Assembly (NCBI RefSeq): GCF_035046505.1
Contig: NC_089830.1
Span: 23,476,284-23,540,283 of the forward strand
Reading direction: 5' to 3'
DNA: 64,000 bases
Source: Tiliqua scincoides
Taxonomy: Eukaryota; Chordata; Lepidosauria; Squamata; Scincidae
Under the pieces are notes generated by a model. It was given only the letters and a program-made list of their open reading frames with translations, did not search any database and was not told where the DNA came from. Position numbers and translations under genes: made by a program. Of the stretch, positions 32,934 through 43,312 are shown piece by piece (position 1 is the stretch's first letter; every line of letters starts with the position of its first letter).

Positions 32934-33690
32934 GAAATTCAGTGTAACGTTTGCAGTGAACAAAGTAAGGTAAAGACCATGGACTGCAGGGCAAGAGAAT
33001 GTAAAGAACCCAAAACCCTTAGCAAGGCAATACTGCAGTCTTTCCAGGGGGCCTGACCCTTGTTACTTGTACAGCACAATCCTAACAGCCAGTGGGCCTG
33101 TGCTGCACCCAGCGCAAGTTTGGGGCCAGAATTGGCACAACCTGAGGCAAGGGGCCAGGTGACTCCAATCTTCCCCCTTCCCTCCAGCCAGGCCAAAAGC
33201 CAGAGGTTTATCTACCTGGTGAAAAGAAAGCAGGGACCAGTCAGTCTTTCCTCTACTCCTGGGCCAGGTGTCTTCCAATCTCCCTTTCCTTTCCCCTTAC
33301 CCATATCGTGCTGCACTGCCCACAATGAGTCTACTCTGATCTAGCTCTAACAAGGGCTTCCAAGATGGTTGGCCATCCATGAAATATGAACCATTGCAAA
33401 GGGCCTGTTGGGTGGAATCCATCCACAAAGAAATCTGGACCCATGCACAGCATAAGCACATCCACTTAAGAGCATGGCAAAATCACCTGCGATTCCCTAA
33501 CACAGTTGCCTCAATGAGATGCTTACAGCCTCTAAACCTTGCTGAACCAAATGCACAAGTCACCTTTTGGGGCAGCTCCAGCCAAGCTCTGCATCTTCTG
33601 GTTGCTTAGCAGCCATCTTGGATTCAAGGACTAGTCTCTTCCTAGGTCTTGACATTCCTTTTCAGCAGAAGGCCTCTCTCCTCACCTTAA

Positions 33691-34007
33691 CCCTTGAAGG
33701 AGAACCCAGATTTCTCCACTTAACCAACAATGAAACAAGGACTTCCTCTCTTTACACCCTGATGCCACACAAAATTGCAGTCCCTGCTGCCTTTGTCTGA
33801 AGCGTCTCTGCTCCACCTGTGGCATCCTGCAGTCACCACATCCTCAGCATACTTGCATCAGCTCATGGCCATATATCCTCCTAGTCCTGCACACAGATGA
33901 ACTGCGGTCTGGCCATATCCTTTCTTTGCTTGAGCTCAGACCTCTCAACTCTCATTTTCCTCTCCTCTACAACATCCCCTTCTCTATCTTGCACCCTTTC
34001 AAATCTA
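33691..34007. other. Stretch with no recognisable feature
   Basis: Past the border of unit C. No gene, repeat or regulatory site that I can support. Confidence 0.35.
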
Positions 34008-34169
34008 GGGTTGCCAGATATAAAGGGGGTCAGAGTGTATAACTTTAATAGGGGGGGATTTTGGCAGGTGGAGCTTTTTAATCCCTTGCATGGTGAGCTG
34101 CACCTGCCAAAATTCCTTCTTCTATACAATGGTTAAAGGTATAGGCACTCTGACCCCCTTTGTCACCCT
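34008..34169. mobile_element. Short element related to hAT family 2
   Basis: Ends agggttgccagat and tgtcaccct, with long inner inverted segments (gggggtcagagtg and cactctgacccc). About 160 bp. Confidence 0.5.
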
Positions 34170-34173
34170 ATTC

Positions 34174-34507
34174 CAGTGTTTCTCAACCAGTGGTATGGGT
34201 ACCATCAGTGGCAGTTGAGGTGGTACTTGTGGAACCCCTGGACACCTGCTGCCCAGCAGCCAGACCAGGAAAGCAATGCAACAAACAGTAGTAGGAGGCT
34301 TGGTGAGTAAAGCTCCAAAGCATGCTTTTCTGTGCTGGAAAAAGCCCTCCAGTTCTCCCTGAGCCTCTTACTGGTGTTTGTCATGTCACATCTGGCCTCC
34401 CAACCCAGAAGTAGCTGGCGATGATGTCATTACCAGTTGCTTCCAGTGGTACTTTGAATAGGTGGACCAGTGAAGTGGTACAGTGGAGAACAACCCTTGA
34501 GAAACAG
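34174..34507. mobile_element. hAT-like MITE with CAGTGTTTCTCAACC end
   Basis: Left end CAGTGTTTCTCAACC, right end TTGAGAAACAG, target duplications ccctattc (34166-34173) and ccctgttc (34508-34515), 7 of 8 matching. The interrupted relative is 13354-14555. Confidence 0.75.
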
Positions 34508-34711
34508 CCCTGTTCAAATCACACCCCCTGCATTACAGCAAGGGTGCCTTCACACACCATGCATGGTGAAAACACACCATGCATGGTGAAAACCAATTTA
34601 GCTGGCCCAGTTTAGCTACCAGCAATGCTCTGTTTTTATTTGGCAGGAAAAAAGTACAGAATCTATTCACATATATACACCACTTCAAATATGTGTGTGT
34701 GCATAAATCAC

Positions 34712-35007
34712 CAGGGTAACAAGATGCCATAACCTGAAAAGAGTACAAGGTCCCCCAAAATGTAGGGCATGCAAGAAAAATGTAGGAGATGGCAAAATAA
34801 AAGCTAAAACAATCATATATTGATTTCATGTGGTTAAACGCTATATTAGTGCTTCTTACATTTAAAACTATATACTATATAATTTATGAATTTCAAAGAG
34901 ACTATATATTGCCTGCTCACAGCGAAAGGGACATTTACGTTATTTTCCAGGTCACAAGGCAAAAAAAGAGGACATATCCTGGAAAAAGAGGACATCCGAT
35001 CACCCTT
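34712..35007. mobile_element. hAT-like MITE, family 2
   Basis: Ends cagggtaacaagatg and catccgatcaccctt. Target duplications taaatcac (34704-34711) and tatatcac (35008-35015), 7 of 8. Confidence 0.8.
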
Positions 35008-35335
35008 TATATCACCCACAGATTACAGAAACACAGCACTGACAGAACTACATTTCCCAAGATTCCCTGCAGGAGGACCATAATGCTTCCCGGAGCTCTT
35101 GCATCTTACATACAAAGCAGAGATGTTTCAAGGATAGAGATGCAATGACTTAGACGTGGTGCTAATTGGTGGGCGCTGAAAGTCTGCACCCCCCTTTTTG
35201 CTTTGAACTTTCTTTTAAGGCTGGCCACTCCTGGCCAGTGGGCATCTTGCAAAAGCAAATGGAAAAGGCACTTTTGCGGAACTCCTGTCCTAACCCAGAA
35301 AGGGTTTTCTCTTGCTTCTGGCATTGAAAAGAAGG

Positions 35336-36172
35336 CTGCAATCCTATCCACACTTACCTGGGAGTAAGCCTCATTGACTATAATGAGACTTACTTCTGAG
35401 TAGAAGGACTGGTATAGGAGTAGAAGGATGCATAGGATTGGTCTGTAATCCCCCCCCCCTCCTTCCAACATCTCCAAAAGCGATGCAGGTTTTGAGCAGC
35501 ACGCATGTTCATTTTAGAATTGCTATTAATTAATTAGTTATTATAAAATTAATTAACTGGTTAATTGGTCAGAAGGCAGAGGGTGTTCCTTCCCCTCTTT
35601 AGCCATCAAGCAACTAAGAAACGCTTAAGAGAGAACCGCTACAATAAGCTCTCCAGACCGACCTCCTATTAAACACTCCGAATTCAAGTCTCAGTGAGTT
35701 CCGTGGGCTGCGCTTTAAAAGTTTGGTTGGGCTTGACTCCCTCCTGGGACCACTTCCCAACTCCATCAAAGCAGAGGTCCTATTGTATCAGCATCCTCTC
35801 AAGGAGGTCTGCAGAGGGTGCTTTAGTCCATCCTCCCACAAACCACGTCCCTGCGATCCCACCGACGGATCTCCCAATCCAGGGGACTTCAGCCCTTCTG
35901 ACCCAGGCGTAGGCAACCTGGGAAGCGGCTGTGCCCGCTGCCTCCATCCCTTCCCTCCTCATTGCTGGACCAGGGCAAGTTCCCACGCATGTCTGCTCAG
36001 AAGTAAGCCCAACTGCGTTCAATAGGGCTTACTCCCAGGAAAGTGCGCATGGGATTTCAGCCCCAGTGCCTTCCCCTCTGAGCCCAATCCTAAGCAGGTC
36101 TACTCAGAAGTTAGTCCCATCGCATTCAATGAGACTTACTCCCAGGAAAGTGTGGCTAGGAGTGTAGCCTCT
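35336..36172. repeat. Cluster of three short palindromic Harbinger-like MITEs
   Basis: Copies at about 35336-35437, 35990-36062 and 36079-36172, each built of aatcctatnc..., ctcagaagtaag and cttactcccaggaaagt. The last ends only about 60 bases from the likely first exon of IRG C. Confidence 0.75.
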
Positions 36173-36234
36173 GTCTCTCTCCTGCCTGTCTACCTTGGTA
36201 CCAAAGCAGGAGCGATGCAGGTGTTGAGGCTTAC

Positions 36235-36420
36235 CTGGCCGGCAGGTGACAGCTCCAGGGGGAGGCAAGGCGACCGAGAGAGTGGCGGCAGTGACAGATT
36301 TTTCTCCCCCCCCCCTTTTGCATTCAGAGTAAATCAAGTGCCTTCGACTTCCTGCTTCCAATTTGCAGCCTTCTTCCCCCCCCTTTACTCAGAGTGAGTC
36401 CCTGCTGCCCCCTCCAGGCA
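36235..36420 (-). other. Possible first exon and promoter of IRG copy C
   Basis: A good - strand donor (gccag then gtaagc, read from 36234) lies in a GC-rich region 3.76 kb before the coding exon, against 4.2 kb for copy B and 3.86 kb for copy D. No ISRE core was found inside it; the nearest is at 36994. The exon's 5' limit is unknown. Confidence 0.35.
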
Positions 36421-36993
36421 AGAATGAGATCAGTGACTCACAACCACACACAAGACCTTTTAAAAGCGAAACTGAATGGCTGTCAACGCAAAAAATGCAA
36501 CTCACCCAAGAGACTGCACTTTAAAAAAGGATGAAACCCCAAAGTCACAATGCAACCAGAGTGTGACCATCAGGATGCTCCCCAAAGATTCACAGTCCTG
36601 GCTGGGTCTGCTCTAGTCACTAGGGGATCGGGCCCCTTGAAAAGCCACGCGTGGGAAAGGAGGTGGAAAGCGCTAAGTCTTGCAGGAAGCCTCACCGCCT
36701 CCGTTTTGCTCCCCCCCTCCTGGAAAGGCCCCAATGGGGGGGAGAGGGGAAGTGCCCCTTGCACACCCAGGGGAGGCTCCCTGCAAAACTTAGCGCTTTG
36801 CACCCCCGCTAGCTATGCCACTGGCTTATATAAACCTGGGAGCGAGGAGGGGGTGAGAACCGGGGTGGGGGGGGCACTGGAGGAGCGCAAAAAGGTTGAG
36901 TGGAGACTTGCAGGGGAAAGAGGCTCAGGATGGATGGCAGGAAACAAAGGCTCTCTGCAGAGGTGATTTCCAGCTGGGTCACATGGAAGGAGA

Positions 36994-37005
36994 GAAAACG
37001 AAACT
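36994..37005 (+). promoter_or_regulatory. ISRE, perfect consensus GAAANNGAAACT
   Basis: GAAAACGAAACT, exactly the interferon-stimulated response element bound by ISGF3 and IRF factors. It lies 52 bases before the ATG at 37057 and 78 before the splice donor at 37083, where a proximal promoter element or 5' leader would be. Confidence 0.7.
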
Positions 37006-37056
37006 TCAGACCAGGGTAGGCAAGGAGGTGTGATTGCCCTCCTTCAGTGAGAGAAG

Positions 37057-39261
37057 ATGGCAGAGAGGGCTGCACTCCGGCTGTAAGTTCTGGAGGGTCT
37101 GCAGAGGGATGACTTCCGCCCCCCCCTCCCATGAGGGGATGTATATATTTGGTTTGATATTTTCCTGGGCTTCCAACATTTCTTTCTAGACTGTTTAAAA
37201 GCAGGTGTTGTTTATCTTACTCAGAAGTAAGCCCATTGTGTTCAGTAAGATTTAGGCTGTAATCCTCTCTTCCTCCCAGGAAACACCCACTTCTCTTTGT
37301 TTCTGATGATCATCCTTTGGGTCTGTTGATTGATTGACAGCCCAATCCTAGCCTCGTGTTCCTGGGAGTAAGCTCCACTGACTACAATGGGACTTACTTC
37401 TGAGTAGATGGGGTCTTAGTAATGTGATCTTACTTGGTGAACTGTATGGGGGTTAGTTGACTGATTCAGGGCACAATCAAAGAGGGCACCAAAAAATTAG
37501 GGCACAATCTTATGCATGTCTACTCAGAAGTAAGTCCCATTGTGTTCAGTAGGGCTGACACTCAGGAAAGCATGCATAGGGTTGCAGCCACAACCATAGG
37601 GTTGCAGTCTGTGTGGGTTGGAGGGTTGTGGATAGGGGCACAGCCTTGAGCAGCGCATGGTTTTCTAGATGACAAAGAAAATGTTTTGGTTTGTGAACAT
37701 GCAATAAGTAACTGCCATTTTGCAGGGAACCAGGATGCTACTTCCAGGAGTGCATGCAGGGTGACCAGATGTCATAACCGCAATAGAGGACACGGTGCCC
37801 CAAAATGTAGGACATCAAGAAAAATGTAGGACACGGCAAGATGAAAGCTAAAAACACTCGTATATTAATTTCATGTGGTTAAACACTATATTACTTATTA
37901 TTAAACTTCAAACTATATTGCATATAATTTATTAATTCCAAAGGCTCTGCACTGCCTACTAACAGGGAAAAGGAAGGTGCTTACATTTTAAAAAGAACAT
38001 GCCCTGAAAAAAAAAAGGACATCTGGTCACCCTGAGTGCACCTGAGGGAGGAGGGGGGACTTCTCCCACAGCAAGAGAAGGGTTGTCAGTAGGTACGCTG
38101 GTGTTGGCCCGATGCTATCTACCCAGCCCGGAAGATCCCTGATTCCATGCACTGTACCATTGACAGAGATGAGGAACTATTTTCTTTCCCATAGCACATA
38201 ATTAATTCTGGAATTGCTAGTATGAGTTGTGGTGATTCCCAAGAGGCAAATGGATGCCTTTTAAAAATGTTAATTCAGAATCGGCATCCTTGCAATTTCT
38301 ACTTCCAAAGCTGATTGTTTTAATTCCTTTTAGAAACATGACAGACCTTCTGAGAAATGGCTCGCAGAGGGCCCTCCACGCACTCCTCTCATTCTTGATT
38401 CATCAGGTCAAGAGAGTGGTGGTCAACCTCTTGTATGCCGTGGTGGTGGTGGTGGGCATCTCCACTATCCTCATCTCTGCCATCTGGCTGGCTTCAGAGA
38501 AAATGGATTACTCTCCCATGAGCCCAGAGAAGGAGGTCGCCATGCCAACCAATGAGTGGCTGAAGCCCTACCACGCCCTCCAAGTTCTCAAGGATGCCCT
38601 GCTGTACGTGGCTGCTCTGCTGCCCTGTGATGAACCGCTGACTGTTGGCAATCTTCTGAAGCACCGCGATCGGCTGGGCAGCGTGAACTACATCCTTCGG
38701 GCTTGTTTTGACCGGGCTATTGATGCCTTCAGCCAGGAGCCCCATTCGGTGCAGCAAAATGCCAAGATGGTTCTCAGTTGTGACGGGCAGGCCATAAAGT
38801 TCCGCTCGGGCCGCGGGGACTGTGAGATTATGGTGTATTTCTTACACGAGGAGATCCGCTACAGCGTCCAGGAGCGCACAAGTGAAATGTACCTCGCTAG
38901 GCTCTCTGTTCGCAAGGAGCCGTTGAGCACCAGGGACCTGCTGAGAGTGAGGCACAGCTTGCAGATATGGGGGGTTCTTTCGCCACAGCTGGGGGGCTGC
39001 CTAGACTTTGCGGTGCAAGAGTTTGCCAAGGAGCCGTTCTGCGTCCAAGACGATGCCCACATGGTTATAGATTGTGATGGGCAGGTGTTACGGTTCACTT
39101 CTGGGAGCGGGAAGAACGACATCAATGTCTACGATGCGCGGGATGGCAGCCTTCACTACCGGATCAGGAGCTCTGGGCTGTGGGCTGGGTTTGCTCGGTT
39201 CTTTGGTGGGAACCAAAATCATGTACGTGCAGGGGCAAAGAAGTTCCTGCAGCTTGAATGA
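37057..39261 (+). CDS. Unrecognised membrane-anchored protein with two internal repeats, ISRE-linked
   Basis: I do not recognise this gene. Exons: 37057-37082 (ATG in a strong Kozak context, donor CT/GTAAGT) and 38334-39261 (acceptor ttccttttag). The join is in frame (MAERAALRLN then MTDLL...), 317 aa. If exon 1 is wrong, the ATG at 38338 gives 307 aa. In the 307-aa numbering: a strongly hydrophobic segment at 27-52 (LLYAVVVVVGISTILISAIW), so probably one membrane anchor, then two copies of a domain of about 80 residues at 100-178 and 195-277. Shared positions include PL at the start, LL..R..L, C.D.A, EP..VQ..A.MV, CDGQ, F.SG.G, and I.VY. No P-loop or other catalytic motif is seen, so it is not an IRG. 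It lies between IRG copies C and D, pointing away from C. The intact frame with domain duplication argues for a real gene; its function is unknown. Confidence 0.75.
37215..37612. repeat. Three short palindromic Harbinger-like MITE copies in the intron of the unrecognised gene
   Basis: At about 37215-37275 (partial), 37341-37425 and 37500-37590, with the actcagaagtaag and cctgggagtaagc halves. Confidence 0.7.
37757..38034. mobile_element. hAT-like MITE, family 2, in the same intron
   Basis: Ends CAGGGTGACCAGATGTC and CATCTGGTCACCCTG. Target duplications agtgcatg (37749-37756) and agtgcacc (38035-38042), 6 of 8. Confidence 0.8.
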
Positions 39262-39539
39262 GATTGGTGCTTGCAGGAAAATGGACACCTATGCCAGGCC
39301 AGTGCCAACCTCCCACATGCTACCCAGAAGATGGCCGTTATAAACATGCTGCAAAGCATCTTGTGGCAGCTAGAATAAGGGAAGTGCCGATGGGGAGACC
39401 ACCATGGGTGGGTACTGGGCCTATGTGCCAGTTAGGGGACCTCAAGGAACCTTTGGCAGTAAGTTCCCCACCAGGCAGTGGGGAGGCATTCCAGGTTGGG
39501 CAAGAGGGCAGTTTAGGCCTGGGGGGGGCAGCAGAAGAG

Positions 39540-39790
39540 GCTGCTGCCACCTCCTGTCCCCCATCCTGGTCCTGAAAGCCCTACACAGGTCTGCTTGGTT
39601 CTGTGCAAGCGTTTGAGCTGCTGCAGCAACAAGTAGACCGATAGAGGGCTGACACGGGTTAAGGGAACCGATGTTCCCTGACCGCCAGGTGATCTTCGGC
39701 TGCCTCCTTGGTCCCATGGGATACAGCAGCCGCTGTGGCAGCTGGATGCGCAGCCCCATGAGGATAGGGCTTGAGGCCCCATGAGGATAG
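39540..39790 (-). repeat. Unclassified repeat with relatives at 45545-45790 and 55400-55620
   Basis: Shared order of motifs on -: gctgctgtatcccatggga, ccaaggaggcagcc, aacatcggttccc, then a run ending aaccaagcagacctgtgtag. It falls in the 3' flank of the unrecognised gene. The family is not known to me. Confidence 0.5.
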
Positions 39791-39957
39791 GGCAAAAAAA
39801 CAACTTGTATATAGGGTCTGCTATTATCTGGTAGGGTAGGGTAGGATTTGGAACATATCATCCTCAGATACGGGGGGGGGGGGTGCTACTGTGTATTTAT
39901 TGCACTGTGGAATGGCAAGACTTGCATGTCACTGAAGCTCATGTAATTCAACTTTCC

Positions 39958-40460
39958 AGTGCAATGTTTCTCAAACTGTGGGTCGCGAGCCAATTTCAGG
40001 CTGGTCTCCGTGCCTTTCAATGTGTATTTTATTTTTAGTAGACTTGATGCTGCCATGGTTTGTGACTGCGTTTGGAGAGCTGTTATAGAGTTGTACTTTT
40101 AACAGGCCACTATGTATATGCGTTTAACAATGATAGTTAATGGGGCTTACTCCTCAGTAAGTGTGGATAGGATTTCAGCCTTTGGGATGTTTGGGGAATT
40201 TTTTTTAAACAGGTCAGCAATTGGTTGGGAGGGTTCTTCTTTATTTTAAATAAATTCTTAAACATATACTTATTGTAAACTTGTGATTTACTTAATTGAT
40301 TTGATTTTGTTGTATGGGGGGTGGGGGTGTTAAATTTTCCTGCTTGATGATGTCACTTCCAGTCATGACATTACTTCCAGATTAATGACATAATTTCTGT
40401 TGGGTTCTGGCAGATTGTCATTCTAAAAAGTGGGTCCCTGGTGCTATAAGTTTGAGTGTT
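39958..40460. mobile_element. hAT-like MITE, family 3, enlarged
   Basis: Left end gtttctcaaactgtggg, right end near ataagtttgagtg. The centre holds an AT-rich expansion compared with 61833-62164. Confidence 0.6.
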
Positions 40461-40472
40461 TGTCTAATACCA

Positions 40473-40609
40473 CAGACTGCACTTGCTCCCGGTGTGGAAG
40501 GGATTGTCACTCCCAAATTGGCCTTTTCAGACACACTAGACGCTGTTCCAGAACCACCTTTCAGAGCGCGATACCAGAGTCTTTCGAAACTGAAGGTTGC
40601 CAACACTGT
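40473..40609 (+). mobile_element. Very short LINE 3' end with 12-bp target duplication
   Basis: Flanked by TGTCTAATACCA at 40461-40472 and 40610-40621. The open frame encodes a Cys/His-rich segment (CSRCGRDCHSQIGLFRH) of the type found at the C-terminus of some LINE polyproteins, then the 3' end (agagtctttcgaaactgaag) shared with 24627-25266 and with the 5S-derived SINEs. Confidence 0.75.
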
Positions 40610-41070
40610 TGTCTAATACCACTGCATAGTGTACATTGTGGTTAAACTATTGATACTATGACAGAAAGAGACGTGTTTTTGAAACTCTTACAACAAAATG
40701 AATAAAGACTGAAATATTCAGAAAAAACACAAAATTGCTCAAATTCTGTTATATACATTGTAATTAATTTATGGACTTTGTTCCCATAAGAAGCGGTAAT
40801 GGTCATCAGCTGGGATGGCTTCAGAAGGGGGGGGGGTGAACCATTTTGTGGAGAACACATCTGTGGGTGGTTACTAGTCATGTTTTGTAGAGAAACCACT
40901 TCCAAGATCAGGGGCAGTGAGCCTCTGGGTGGGAGAGGGTTCTGCCTTCATCTCCTTCTTGTGGCCTTCCAAATGGTGGGCCACTGTGGGAGGGGCAGAT
41001 GCTGGACTGGGTGGGCCTTTGGCTTGTCCTAGCAGGACTATTCTGTAACCGGCTCCTCCATCTCCTAGCA
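40610..41070. other. AT-rich stretch and CR1 scrap
   Basis: 40975-41045 resembles a CR1 3' end (ggtgggccactgtg, tgctggactgggtgggcc). The rest shows nothing I can name. Confidence 0.4.
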
Positions 41071-41527
41071 CAGGGTTGTTCAAACTTTTTGACAGGAGGG
41101 CCACATCATCTCTCTGACACTGTGTTGGGGGCCAGGGGAAAAAAGCATTAATTTACATTTCAAATTCGAATAAATTTACATAAATGAATATATTAGATGT
41201 AACTGAATGAATGAATGAATGAATGAATGAAGGTCTTGCAATAGCTCAAGGCCTATAAAACGTCTTGCACAAAGCAAGGGCAGCCTTTCCTTTGCTGCCG
41301 CTGCTGTATCACAGACATGAAACAGCAAGCAATGGAGGGAACCCTCATCCCACAGCTCGCTCGAGAGGTTGAACAGTTGGCCGTCACACTGAGAGCAGTT
41401 GCATCAGGCCAGTGTGGGCTCCAGCAAGTCTCCAGAGGCTCATTGGAGACTCAGGGCTCGCTGAGGGCCGGATTGGGAGTCCTCGAGGGCCGCAAGTGGC
41501 CCCAGGGCCGGGGTTTGGGCACCCCTT
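41071..41527 (+). mobile_element. hAT-like MITE, family 1 (457 bp)
   Basis: Ends cagggttgttcaaac and gtttgggcacccctt. Perfect target duplication tcctagca at 41063-41070 and 41528-41535. Contains an internal (ATGA)n run near 41205-41230. Confidence 0.9.
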
Positions 41528-41619
41528 TCCTAGCACACAACCTTACCCATTTATGCACAGTTGAGCTGCTTAGTTCCCTCTCCCCAACAGCATAGCCCCC
41601 CCCTACAGCCCCAGAAGAT

Positions 41620-42101
41620 TCAACAGCAGGCACAGCAGAAAGAGCTGCACCAATATAACATCAAGATAATGAAAATTAAAAGTGCAATTCCCCCTGGCCC
41701 AGAGATCTCGAACCTGAAGTGCCAGCCATGCAGCCCTGAATGGTATTCCACGATAGACCTTTGTACAGCAGGAATTTGGGAATAAGGTATTGGCTGCAGG
41801 TCTGGTTGGGCAGACACAAATGCAGAGCCTTGTGTGGAGGAGGTGTTCAGCTTGCTGTCACTGGGTTGGGATGGAGAACGAGGAGGCTGTCCTGTCGAGG
41901 CTCCCAACTCGAGCAACCTGTCCTCCGGAAGAAGGGCCCCTCTCATTTTCTGCAGAAGTCTGGCCAGGGTGCTGGTGTTGGATTCATTCTGCATTTGTGG
42001 CTTGCATTTGGGTGTTCCCGAAGAGCTGCAATGCCTGCTTTGCATATCTCGCAAGGGTGCTATTGTGCGGTCTTCTGCAGGAGCTGTGGGAGGCAAAGTT
42101 G
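41620..42101 (-). other. Open frame with splice acceptor and terminal hydrophobic segment (doubtful exon)
   Basis: About 160 codons open to a stop, preceded by a fair acceptor (ttctccttgcag) at 42102. The C-terminus is hydrophobic and Cys-rich (IALLIFIILMLYW, then several Cys), like a membrane tail. Frames of this length arise by chance several times in this window, I find no upstream exons, and the product is unknown. Treat it as a candidate only. Confidence 0.2.
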
Positions 42102-42399
42102 CTGCAAGGAGAAGTCAGACTTGCGTCAGGCACTCAGAACACCACATCCGGCTACCCCAAAACCAACGAACCGTCTTGTGGAATCTTGAAGGGGAACACT
42201 TGCTTTGTAGTGTAGGATTACTGTCTGCTTTATCTGATGCAGGAAGCACTGTCTGCCCCTGCTAACTGGGCTAAGAGGCACCCATTAGGTGGACAGCTTT
42301 TTTATATTTAGTAAGGGGTGAAAAATTGTCCCTATTTCCAGGGCAGAGCCAAGTCCTGGCAACGCTGCACCTCCTTACCTGGTAATGTGGTGGACTCTG

Positions 42400-42640
42400 C
42401 TTCTCCCACTCCTGGATTTCAAAAGGAAGAGGGGAATAGAGCAGATGAGGAAGTGTGGAGGGGCAGAGAGTGGTGGGCTAGAGCATCTCTGACACTCTAG
42501 CTTACCACTCTTTTCTCTTCCACTCTATCTCTTCCACTTATCACTCTTTCTTTTGCAATCCAGAAGGTCGGAGGAGGAGGAGGAGTAACAGCAGTAGAGG
42601 CAATGGCGATGCACCTATCCTACTGCTGCCTGTGGCCACT
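42400..42640. repeat. Unclassified repeat related to 8941-9130
   Basis: Same motif order as at 8941-9130 (ggtgggctagag, cactctagct, CT-rich run, gcaatccagaaggtcgga). Confidence 0.4.
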
Positions 42641-43080
42641 GCCTCAACTGGATGGGCCAGCTTTGTCTGGGTGGGCCAGCACCGCATCTCTTGCAGTGCC
42701 TGTTTCCTAATGCCTCTTGGGGCCTAATCCTAAAGGCCCATCGTGAGCTCCAGTGCTGGCACTAGGTGTTGTAAACGTGCTTTACGACACATTTAGGGCA
42801 CCCTTGGAGAAAGGTGCTAGTCCCTGTGCTGGAAGGCTGCTGCCCGGAGGAAGGAAAGACCACTGGGTGGTAGTGCGGGCTTTTAGGGTGGAGTGAGGAA
42901 CTGGCCTGGGAGGGGGTGGGACCCACTGGATCTTATTCTCTGTGTTGGGCTGGAAAGCAAAAGGCAAAACAGCCAGTGCAGACTTGAGAAGCCCCACTGT
43001 GGGGGCCTGTACCTTTATTGGGGGGGGGGGTTGCAAAGTGATATAGAAGCAGTTTTAACAGACATGCACAATCCAGGGAA

Positions 43081-43312
43081 AGGCTGTAGCTCAGTGATGA
43101 GTGCACGCTTTTTATACGGATGATCTTAGGTTCAATCCCCACCATCTCCAGGTAGGGTAGAGAACAAAATCCTCTCTATAAAATTCTATAATCTGTAATA
43201 CTTCCAAAATCCTGAAGAGCTGCTGTTGGCCAGTGTTGGACAATACTAAGGTAGATAGACCGAGGCTTTGACTCAGGCTGGCAGCCTCCTAGGTTCCTAC
43301 TGATAAATACCT
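43081..43312 (+). mobile_element. Sauria-type tRNA-derived SINE
   Basis: tRNA-like head with a B box (ggttcaatcc), then accatctccaggtaggg, tggacaatactaaggtag and a tail gcagcctcctaggttcctac. This matches the Sauria SINE of squamates as I remember it and is one of the better pointers to the host group. Confidence 0.8.

Larger units (their letters stand above)
27430..33690. repeat. Duplication unit C (carries IRG copy C)
   Basis: Collinear with unit B apart from insertions. Its left border includes 27430-27530 and 28200-28300, which hold L2-like LINE remnants (tttactatgaaagccgtcc, acggcctctccccttcttac). It ends near ttttcagcagaaggcc at 33660, which matches 24455. Confidence 0.7.
36235..37060. 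promoter_or_regulatory. GC-rich region, possible two-way promoter
   Basis: More GC- and CpG-rich than its surroundings, lying between the possible first exon of IRG C (-) and the first exon of the unrecognised gene (+). It holds a TATA-like tatataaa near 36828 on + and the ISRE at 36994. A scrap of a CAGTGGC-ended element sits at about 36800-36823. Confidence 0.4.

Noticed and set aside
38254-38337. Start of the new gene at the ATG at 38254
   Set aside because: A good acceptor (ttccttttag) ends at 38333, so the 28 codons before 38338 are most likely intron.
43081-43160. tRNA gene
   Set aside because: B box is present, but the sequence continues as a Sauria-type SINE and no complete cloverleaf was seen.
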